Shown: positions 1-4,702 of the stretch, in pieces
Layout of the letters: each line of letters starts with the position of its first letter
Numbering within the stretch: the stretch's first letter is position 1
Origin: Candidatus Bathyarchaeota archaeon
GTDB lineage: Archaea > Thermoproteota > Bathyarchaeia > Bathyarchaeales > Bathyarchaeaceae
Assembly: GCA_029883255.1 (NCBI GenBank)
Contig: JAOUJL010000086.1
Location: 1 to 6,570, forward strand
Reading direction: 5' to 3'
Length of the DNA: 6,570 nucleotides
Made by a program: the position numbers and the translations under genes
The notes under the pieces: generated by a model
Told to the model about the DNA's origin: nothing
The model's database searches: none
What the model saw: only the letters and a program-made list of their open reading frames with translations

Positions 1-1120
1 CAACGTTCATCAAGTCCACCACCGCATAAATCCCAAGTTTCTTTGCCTCGTAAATGAATTTGTTAAGAGTCCCTGCAGCTGCTAATCCAGAAGCCACAAC
101 TGCGTCCGCTGTCTCCTCAAATGCTAGGTCAACTTCCACTTTTCCAACATCTAGAGTTTTCAGATCCGCGACGATGAATATGTCTCGGGCTGTTTCCCTT
201 AGATCACGAATTACTTTTACTCCGTATTTCTTCAGTAGTGGTGTGCCAACTTCTAGAATGATTCTGTCGCTTTTGGGTAATTGACTCATGATCTTTTTTG
301 TTCTTTCCAGGCTGGGGATGTCGAGTGCTACTTGTAGATAGGGTGGTCTCCACAATCGGGGTACCTTGAATCCCATGATGGGATGTTTCGCCCTATCTTT
401 GTCATACATGATTTTCTCCAGCGGCGGATACTGGGCTAGAGCCCTTTTCAACGACAATCTAGCCGCACCATAGTTGTATTGGTAAATCCTCCGGTAGTCT
501 TCTGCCTTCGGATGTACAAACACACTGCATACAATCACCCAGTCATCAACCTTATCCTCTGGTATGATTCCTTCTTCCACGGAGTCAGCCACTGCTTTGG
601 CTATCGCGGCTTGGGCCGGTCCAAAGATCTTTTCGGTTTGTTCAAAGTTTTTCACGGTAACCTTTGGAACCAACAGCGTGTGTGGCTTAGGAGGAAGGTT
701 AGGTCTAATGACTGCAAGAAGCGGCGTGTGACCTGCAGACAAGTTTGATAAACCATTGGCAAAAGCTTCCCCCACAGGACCATCCTTGTCTCCAATCATC
801 AGGTCAACATGGGCAACCTCAGAGCCCTCACCCATCAACGCTTCGCCTATTAGATAAGTAGGTTTTCCACGTCTTTCTACAGCTTCTACAAATGTCGGTT
901 TTCTCTCTCCAACATCTTCGAAGTTAACACCAAACTCCTTCATCCACTCATAAAGTGTATCTCGATGTATCTTCATTATCTTCGCCGTGCCTGAAATTGT
1001 CGGTTTTGTCGACTTTCTCTTTCTAGATTTTCTCTCTTCTACCTCTTTCTTCTTTGCTACCGCAAGTAATCTGACGAGATTTTCTCTGGTCTCGGGCTTT
1101 TTGCGATCAAGGTCCGACAT
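1..1120 (-). CDS. fae-hps: HTH-extended bifunctional formaldehyde-activating enzyme / 3-hexulose-6-phosphate synthase, C-terminus cut by window edge
   Basis: The frame is open for 373 codons from ATG at 1120 to the left edge, with no stop seen. Residues about 89-255 match Fae, which condenses formaldehyde with tetrahydromethanopterin. Visible motifs are [19 protein letters not shown] with the probable catalytic His104, then [36 protein letters not shown] and [19 protein letters not shown]. From about residue 260 the protein matches Hps of the orotidine-phosphate decarboxylase fold: [10 protein letters not shown], Glu290 in [13 protein letters not shown], and the ADLKTLD catalytic signature at 318-324. 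Hps interconverts ribulose-5-phosphate plus formaldehyde and hexulose-6-phosphate; in archaea it can run backwards to make pentoses while Fae captures the formaldehyde. Usual Fae proteins begin near residue 88. Here about 88 extra residues include a basic stretch (23-37) and a Fis-like helix-turn-helix (about 40-66). A GGAAGTG ribosome binding site 6 bases ahead supports the 1120 start. Only Met49 and Met60 offer ATG starts before the Fae domain. The Fae and Hps assignments are firm; the HTH is inferred. Confidence 0.95.
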   Translation of the reverse strand, partial: MSDLDRKKPETRENLVRLLAVAKKKEVEERKSRKRKSTKPTISGTAKIMKIHRDTLYEWMKEFGVNFEDVGERKPTFVEAVERRGKPTYLIGEALMGEGSEVAHVDLMIGDKDGPVGEAFANGLSNLSAGHTPLLAVIRPNLPPKPHTLLVPKVTVKNFEQTEKIFGPAQAAIAKAVADSVEEGIIPEDKVDDWVIVCSVFVHPKAEDYRRIYQYNYGAARLSLKRALAQYPPLEKIMYDKDRAKHPIMGFKVPRLWRPPYLQVALDIPSLERTKKIMSQLPKSDRIILEVGTPLLKKYGVKVIRDLRETARDIFIVADLKTLDVGKVEVDLAFEETADAVVASGLAAAGTLNKFIYEAKKLGIYAVVDLMNV

Positions 1121-1300
1121 TGAACACACTTCCATAATAAAGCGTCATCGGACAACTATTTAAATTTGTCGGAACAACATTCTCTTGTGAACACCTCTAG
1201 TAAGAGTTCCGACGATTTCTCCAGATTTTCTCTCATTAATGCCTTATTTTTATCCGATAACTGTTGAACAATGTGATGTTCACTTTCTGAAATCCGACAA
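1113..1300. repeat. Cluster of TCCGACAA / TTGTCGGA motifs around the fae-hps promoter, possible operators
   Basis: Read on the plus strand, exact copies are TTGTCGGA (1166-1173) and TCCGACAA (1293-1300). One-mismatch copies are TCCGACAT (1113-1120, overlapping the start codon), TCGGACAA (1148-1155), TCCGACGA (1209-1216) and TCCGATAA (1253-1260). Another one-mismatch copy, TTGTCGGT (997-1004), lies inside the gene. Copies at 1209, 1253 and 1293 share orientation and are 44 and 40 bases apart, close to four helical turns. Placement over the TATA box and start codon suggests regulatory sites. Which protein binds, if any, is unknown; the HTH of the adjacent Fae-Hps is a candidate by proximity only. 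Confidence 0.45.
1127..1167 (-). promoter_or_regulatory. fae-hps promoter: TATA box and ribosome binding site
   Basis: On the minus strand an AAATTTAAATA stretch (1167-1157) resembles an archaeal TATA box. Its centre is about 42 bases ahead of the ATG at 1120, so transcription should start near 1136 and leave a leader of about 15 bases. Within that leader GGAAGTG (1133-1127) is one base away from GGAGGTG and sits 6 bases before the ATG. Together they support translation from 1120, so the N-terminal extension is likely real. Two near-mirror motifs flank the TATA box, TCGGACAA (1148-1155) and TTGTCGGA (1166-1173), where a repressor could block TBP/TFB binding. Box and leader are read from sequence; the start site is estimated. 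Confidence 0.65.
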
Positions 1301-1641
1301 AAGTCATCAATTTGGCGATGTAGTTTCTGATAAGGTTTGGTGTTATGCAATGGAAATATGTTGTTGAAGACGTATCTCCAAGGGGTAACCTGAAGGATTA
1401 GTATTAATAAATGAGGGAAGCATGCTTCAAGAGATATTTCTCATGGTTCCAACGTCTCCTCGTATCAATTGGCCTTCAAGAATCTTATGCTCCATTCCCT
1501 AGAAAATTCCAGCTAAAAAACGGTCTCTGTGTGCAAAAGAAGTCGAAATTCGGTTTAAACACTAGTTGCGGATTTTCGTTGTTGCATAAGACTTATAAAT
1601 ATTATTCAATGATACCTCTGGCTTTGTAGGAGCCGAAAGAA
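1168..1641. other. Long intergenic region between divergent genes, no convincing gene
   Basis: About 470 bases separate the fae-hps promoter from the next plus-strand gene. The left part holds most of the TCCGACAA-type motifs, an 8-base inverted repeat (GTCGGAAC 1168-1175 with GTTCCGAC 1206-1213) and several TGAACA/TGTTCA words. The middle holds a perfect 12-base palindrome, GAAGCATGCTTC (1417-1428). The right end is the promoter of the 1642 gene. A 64-codon minus-strand frame (1350-1156) would need a TTG start without a visible ribosome binding site. A 72-codon plus-strand frame (1411-1629) runs through the downstream promoter. I do not accept either as a gene. I see no tRNA or other RNA gene I can identify. 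Confidence 0.6.
1593..1632 (+). promoter_or_regulatory. Promoter and ribosome binding site of the 1642 membrane-protein gene
   Basis: TTATAAATA (1593-1601) is a strong archaeal TATA-box match, preceded by a purine-rich stretch suitable as a TFB recognition element. Transcription would begin near 1622-1624. AGGAG (1628-1632) follows, 9 bases before the ATG at 1642. Box, leader and ribosome binding site are consistent with one another, making this the clearest promoter in the window. Confidence 0.75.
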
Positions 1642-2046
1642 ATGGCAACATCTATGAGTCTTGAAAAGATGGCTGAATGGGCTTTCATAATCTTTGTGAT
1701 AGTAGCGATCATAGCAGGGCTGGTAGTAGGTTACATGGCCTGGCCAGAAAGCGGAATAGACCCAGCGACGGTGTTGGACACTAATGGTTGGATCCTTTTG
1801 ATCATGCTAATCCTCGGTGTCATAGTAGGAGTAGTAAGCATATCTACAAAGGAAGTCATGCCTTTCCTTATAGCTGCAATTGCTCTGATAACAATTAGAG
1901 GAGAGATATTCGCTCCTCTTGAAAGAATACATGCTCTCTTAATGTACTGGTCAATGTACATGGTGAATTACATTGTGGCGTTCGTGGCTCCAGCAGCGGT
2001 CATAATAGCAATAAAGCAGGTCTACGCCTTAGCGAAAACAAAGTAA
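1642..2046 (+). CDS. Small four-helix archaeal membrane protein, function unknown
   Basis: The 134-residue product is very hydrophobic. Likely membrane helices are at about 12-34, 50-67, 73-88 and 105-128, with a short acidic loop (about 35-48, PESGIDPATVLDTN) between the first two. The third segment contains the run KEVMPFLIAAIALITIRGE, and the last is rich in Ala and Val (IVAFVAPAAVIIAIKQVYAL) with a short basic tail. It resembles small uncharacterised multi-spanning proteins found in archaea, but I cannot name a family. No signal peptide or catalytic motif is visible. ATG 1642 is supported by AGGAG 9 bases upstream and a TATA box at 1593. It has its own promoter and is followed by a T tract, so it is probably a single-gene transcript. 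That it is a real gene is well supported; its role is unknown. Confidence 0.85.
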   Translation: MATSMSLEKMAEWAFIIFVIVAIIAGLVVGYMAWPESGIDPATVLDTNGWILLIMLILGVIVGVVSISTKEVMPFLIAAIALITIRGEIFAPLERIHALLMYWSMYMVNYIVAFVAPAAVIIAIKQVYALAKTK

Positions 2047-2060
2047 AGCCCTTTGCCCCC

Positions 2061-2067
2061 TTTTTTT
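2061..2067 (+). terminator. T-tract terminator after the small membrane-protein gene
   Basis: A run of seven T follows CCCCC, starting 14 bases after the stop codon of the 1642-2046 gene. Archaeal termination commonly occurs at such T runs without a stem, and none is visible here. Its position before a separate TATA-like element for the next gene fits a transcript end. Confidence 0.55.
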
Positions 2068-2107
2068 GCGTGGTGCAGTCCCTCAAGAAGTTTTTTATGT
2101 GTCGATC

Positions 2108-2152
2108 TAAATTTAATCCAAGGATCATGTATCATCCCAGAAGCATTAGGAG
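2108..2152 (+). promoter_or_regulatory. Probable promoter and ribosome binding site of the nucleotidyltransferase gene
   Basis: TAAATTTAAT (2108-2117) is a moderate TATA-box match about 50 bases before the ATG at 2164, giving an expected start near 2138. AGGAG (2148-2152) lies 11 bases before that ATG. A second ATG at 2154 is nearer to AGGAG but is out of frame and meets a stop after eight codons, so 2164 is the start. The box is weaker than that of the 1642 gene. Confidence 0.5.
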
Positions 2153-2163
2153 AATGAAGAAGA

Positions 2164-3252
2164 ATGACCAAAGAAACTGACAAATGTGTGCTCTATGAAG
2201 ACCTCTACGCAAAGAAAAAGATCGAGGTCAAGTTGCCTTTGACTTCCACAGTTGATGTCGAAGAGCTCGCTAAACATCTGGGCATCCCCACTTACGTGGA
2301 TAAGAGTTACTTCCCAATGAGGAGGGCAATTGTCGCATTATGGGCGTGCCAGAACGCTCACGAGCTTCATAAAATGTTTCCTGACAAAATTGCGAAGAGG
2401 ATTTCCAAAAAACCCATCAGAGCTTTGCTCTTCGGTGGAGGTGCCGTTAAGATACACTGCCCATGCGCCAACATAATCGATGGGCCACTCTGCAGGCATC
2501 TCAAGGACGTAGACTTCATTGTCTCCAAGAAGCAAGGGAGGGAATTCCATAAGTTGCTTCTCCGGCTGGGGGGCCTCTTCGGCACAGAGCACCTTCACTT
2601 TGAAACTGGGGGCGACAGAATGTTCATGTTTCAAAGACACGGAACGAGATACAGGGTTAGAACCATAGATGCAGTGGATAAAAAGGGGATTCCGAAGGTT
2701 GGTGTCATGGATATTTTCTGCGACTACATCGATCTGAGGCACAAGGTGAAGTTGAAGGAGGAGTTCAAGAACCCGAAGGAAACTCTGTACACAATAGGAC
2801 TAGAAAATATGATTCTATCAAAGTGTCAGTTCATAATGGATCTTCCAGCCAGCGACCTTCCAAGACTTGAGGATGCCGGTAAAACTTTCAGAATACTAAA
2901 ATACGATTATGTTCCAGATCGTTTAATCATTGGTATGGAAAAGAAGGACATAAGTGACGTTTGTGCCGTATTGCTGAATCACCCCATCGGGTCGGGCCGA
3001 GAAGAGGTTGACCCGACAAAGATGGCGAGAGCCCTTAGGAGAGACGAGAAGTTCGCTGTGACCTGTAGGCTGAATCTTCAGAATGTTGTTGATCACCCAG
3101 AGGTTTTGAAGGGCTTCGGATTGACGAAAGCGCAGGTGCTTACGATAATAAACAGAATCGAGGTTTTGCTAAAGGTTATCCCAGTGGTCGATGCTAGATG
3201 GAGCAAGCCTTGGTGGAACACCCAGGTAGAGACTCCTAAGACTTTAGACTAG
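2164..3252 (+). CDS. Nucleotidyltransferase-fold protein, AbiEii/minimal-nucleotidyltransferase-like
   Basis: The 362-residue soluble protein shows the signature of the polymerase-beta-like nucleotidyltransferase superfamily. It has FGGGAVKIH (Gly91-93), then RHLKDVDFIV with the metal-binding pair Asp115 and Asp117, and a probable third carboxylate Asp183 in VGVMDIFCDYIDLR. Further on come ETLYTIGLENMILSKCQFI (206-224) and KKDISDVCAVLLNH (260-273), which resemble the conserved helices after the catalytic domain in AbiEii-type and related transferases. Such enzymes move a nucleotide onto a protein, RNA or small molecule; the substrate here cannot be told. An unusual Cys/His group (HCPC at 98-101 and Cys110) sits between the glycine motif and the catalytic aspartates. 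The N-terminal 80 residues and C-terminal 80 residues are unassigned. No antitoxin-like partner gene flanks it, so a toxin role is not supported. The fold assignment is fairly secure; the function is open. Confidence 0.75.
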   Translation: MTKETDKCVLYEDLYAKKKIEVKLPLTSTVDVEELAKHLGIPTYVDKSYFPMRRAIVALWACQNAHELHKMFPDKIAKRISKKPIRALLFGGGAVKIHCPCANIIDGPLCRHLKDVDFIVSKKQGREFHKLLLRLGGLFGTEHLHFETGGDRMFMFQRHGTRYRVRTIDAVDKKGIPKVGVMDIFCDYIDLRHKVKLKEEFKNPKETLYTIGLENMILSKCQFIMDLPASDLPRLEDAGKTFRILKYDYVPDRLIIGMEKKDISDVCAVLLNHPIGSGREEVDPTKMARALRRDEKFAVTCRLNLQNVVDHPEVLKGFGLTKAQVLTIINRIEVLLKVIPVVDARWSKPWWNTQVETPKTLD

Positions 3253-3359
3253 ACAACGACTAGTACATAGTTTTGTGCGTTCCGAGAAATCAGCAAGGGA
3301 CAAGCTAAGACGTATCTCAGAGAGACCTGTTTTAACTAACGCGATGAGACTTGTTATGT

Positions 3360-3716
3360 CTATTCTCTATATGCCCTGAAGACGAACAGCAAGAACAATA
3401 TGCTCAAGCCGAGAGAAATCGGTTCGGTGTACAGCCAAATCGAGGAGGGTTCAAAAGCCTCTGTCAGCATGCGGATGACATCCCAGACGGAGAACAGCAT
3501 CATCCCTAGTACAACTAGAACCACGCTGCCTATGAGTCCCCATTTGCTACGTTTCAACATGAGTATGACGAAGATGATAGTGAGCGCTGCGATCTCTGCG
3601 GCGATTGTGAGAGACTCTGTGCCAATTACATTGATGTTGCGGAGAAAGTTTATGGGGATCCCTAACAGTAGCAAGATGCCAATAGCGATTTTCAAGTTTG
3701 TTGTGAGTACCGCCAC
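3360..3716 (-). CDS. Small four-helix membrane protein, function unknown
   Basis: The product has 118 residues and is mostly hydrophobic. Probable membrane helices lie at about 8-25, 35-54, 59-79 and 96-114, with short basic loops (KRSK at 55-58) and a basic C-terminal end, RAYRE. The start is GTG at 3716, preceded by GAGGG (3728-3724) at 7 bases, a good ribosome binding site. No motif identifies a function. It begins 35 bases after the stop of the 4642-3752 gene on the same strand, and I see no separate promoter or T tract in that gap, so the two are probably co-transcribed. It converges on the nucleotidyltransferase gene. The plus-strand frame over the same bases has neither the membrane pattern nor a start signal and is taken as a shadow. 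Confidence 0.75.
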   Translation of the reverse strand: MAVLTTNLKIAIGILLLLGIPINFLRNINVIGTESLTIAAEIAALTIIFVILMLKRSKWGLIGSVVLVVLGMMLFSVWDVIRMLTEAFEPSSIWLYTEPISLGLSILFLLFVFRAYRE

Positions 3717-3723
3717 TTCTTAA

Positions 3724-3728
3724 CCCTC
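3724..3728 (-). promoter_or_regulatory. Ribosome binding site deciding a GTG start
   Basis: GAGGG read on the minus strand lies 7 bases before GTG at 3716. This is the reason for accepting a non-ATG start for the small membrane protein. Confidence 0.55.
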
Positions 3729-3751
3729 TTTAGAGTCGTTGTACGTACCTA

Positions 3752-4642
3752 CTATTCTTTCTTTAGCATTTGTTTAATTGCGCTGTAAGCTTCTTTTCTG
3801 GAAAGCCCTACTCTTGAGAGTGGTATGTCGAACGTTTCTTCCTTGGAATGTAGTCGGATGTGGATGTCATGTTGTTGAGTAATGTGAATTGAGATATCTG
3901 TGTAATCAGACCACCTACCTTCCACGAGGTCTCTGCCTTTCCAAAGTTTAAATCCTTTGCTATTCACCGAGAAAACGGTGTGATACCATCTTTTGTAGAT
4001 TGGGTAGGCTGCTATGATCGAGAAGGCAAGTATGATCAAGAGAGACAAAAGCATGTTTGCATATACCCCGAGGAACAATAGTGCCACCAAGAAAAGGGCA
4101 CCCAACGAGAATACAATGGTGGCACTTTTCAGGTAGTCTGGTACGTTTAATGGCTCGAATTTTGCTTCGGTTAGTTTCAGTTGTTTCTTGAGAGCTCTCC
4201 CAAGCACGTTGTCTGATGAGACTTCATCTTTTGAAGCGAGACTATAAACCGCTAAGCCTACATTGTCGTCTGCAAGGTTTAAAACAGCACTTTTTACAGC
4301 TTTCTCTATGGGTTTAGCCTGAACCAATGTTATAAAAACCCAGTCATCGGCACCAAACTTACGTTTGCATGATAGAATAAGTCTTCTCATAGATTTGACG
4401 CTGAATTCGGGTGATGTGTAGAGTAGAAAGTGAATCTTGTACTTTGGTGTTACGAAAGCTGAGAATATTCTAGAGAGGAAGAAACCTTTCTCTGTTAGGC
4501 TTCCGACAGCATATATGGGAATTATGAAAGCGTCTAAAGCGTAGTCTCTATAGATTTCTTTGAAATTCGCTAACCACCTTAGGTTTCCCTTGGCAAGTTG
4601 CTCTTCCATCATATCAGTGATGAAACCCAATTCTTGAGACAT
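3752..4642 (-). CDS. Two-helix membrane protein with unknown N-terminal domain and possible PH-like C-terminal domain
   Basis: The 296-residue protein has three parts. Residues 1-170 are soluble-looking and mixed in charge, with a run FGADDWVFITLVQAKPIEK (96-114) and DDNVGLAVYSL (125-135) that read like beta strands of an alpha/beta domain I do not recognise. Two membrane helices follow at about 174-193 and 197-215. Residues 218-294 alternate strand-like segments (HTVFSVNSKGFKLWKG, DISIHI, IHIRLH, ETFDIPLSRV) and end in a helix (SRKEAYSAIKQMLKKE). This pattern resembles the bacterial PH-like domains that follow paired membrane helices in YdbT/YdbS-type proteins; the comparison is from pattern only. 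ATG 4642 is preceded by GGTG (4652-4649) at 6 bases. It lies downstream of the permease gene but is separated by a T-rich stretch, so it may have its own promoter, and it is followed closely by the small 3716 membrane protein. Confidence 0.8.
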   Translation of the reverse strand: MSQELGFITDMMEEQLAKGNLRWLANFKEIYRDYALDAFIIPIYAVGSLTEKGFFLSRIFSAFVTPKYKIHFLLYTSPEFSVKSMRRLILSCKRKFGADDWVFITLVQAKPIEKAVKSAVLNLADDNVGLAVYSLASKDEVSSDNVLGRALKKQLKLTEAKFEPLNVPDYLKSATIVFSLGALFLVALLFLGVYANMLLSLLIILAFSIIAAYPIYKRWYHTVFSVNSKGFKLWKGRDLVEGRWSDYTDISIHITQQHDIHIRLHSKEETFDIPLSRVGLSRKEAYSAIKQMLKKE

Positions 4643-4648
4643 TTAGGA

Positions 4649-4652
4649 CACC
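4649..4652 (-). promoter_or_regulatory. Ribosome binding site of the two-helix membrane-protein gene
   Basis: GGTG on the minus strand, 6 bases before ATG 4642, matches the GGTG part of the archaeal GGAGGTGA consensus. The T-rich stretch at 4682-4669 lies about 33 bases upstream of the start and could double as a weak TATA element. Confidence 0.4.
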
Positions 4653-4668
4653 GTATACTTAGACACTG

Positions 4669-4682
4669 AAAAATAAAAAGAA
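4669..4682 (-). terminator. T-rich terminator after the APC permease gene
   Basis: On the minus strand TTCTTTTTATTTTT begins about 20 bases after the permease stop codon at 4703. A C-rich segment precedes it and no stem is visible, as is usual for archaeal T-tract termination. It suggests the permease transcript largely ends before the next minus-strand gene. Confidence 0.5.
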
Positions 4683-4702
4683 GGGGGTGAAGTTGTTTAA
4701 AG

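Noticed and set aside
54..748. Plus-strand frames opposite fae-hps
   Set aside because: They are shadows. The minus strand encodes clear Fae and Hps motifs over the same bases.
1156..1350. 64-codon minus-strand frame ahead of fae-hps
   Set aside because: It needs a TTG start with no ribosome binding site, has no ATG start before an in-frame stop at 1443-1441, and its end overlaps the fae-hps TATA box. It is charged and could form a coil, so a small leader gene is not fully excluded.
1411..1629. 72-codon plus-strand frame in the intergenic region
   Set aside because: It has no clear ribosome binding site and an odd Cys/Phe/Lys-rich composition, and it runs through the TATA box of the 1642 gene.
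2338..2742. 134-codon minus-strand frame opposite the nucleotidyltransferase
   Set aside because: It is a shadow; the plus-strand frame carries the conserved catalytic motifs.
3307..3318. 12-base direct repeat AAGACGTATCTC, also at 1367-1378
   Set aside because: In a window of this size about one such 12-base match is expected by chance, and the surroundings do not match.
3400..3723. 107-codon plus-strand frame opposite the small membrane protein
   Set aside because: Its Ser/Thr/Met-rich product has no pattern, while the minus strand gives four regular membrane helices and a ribosome binding site.
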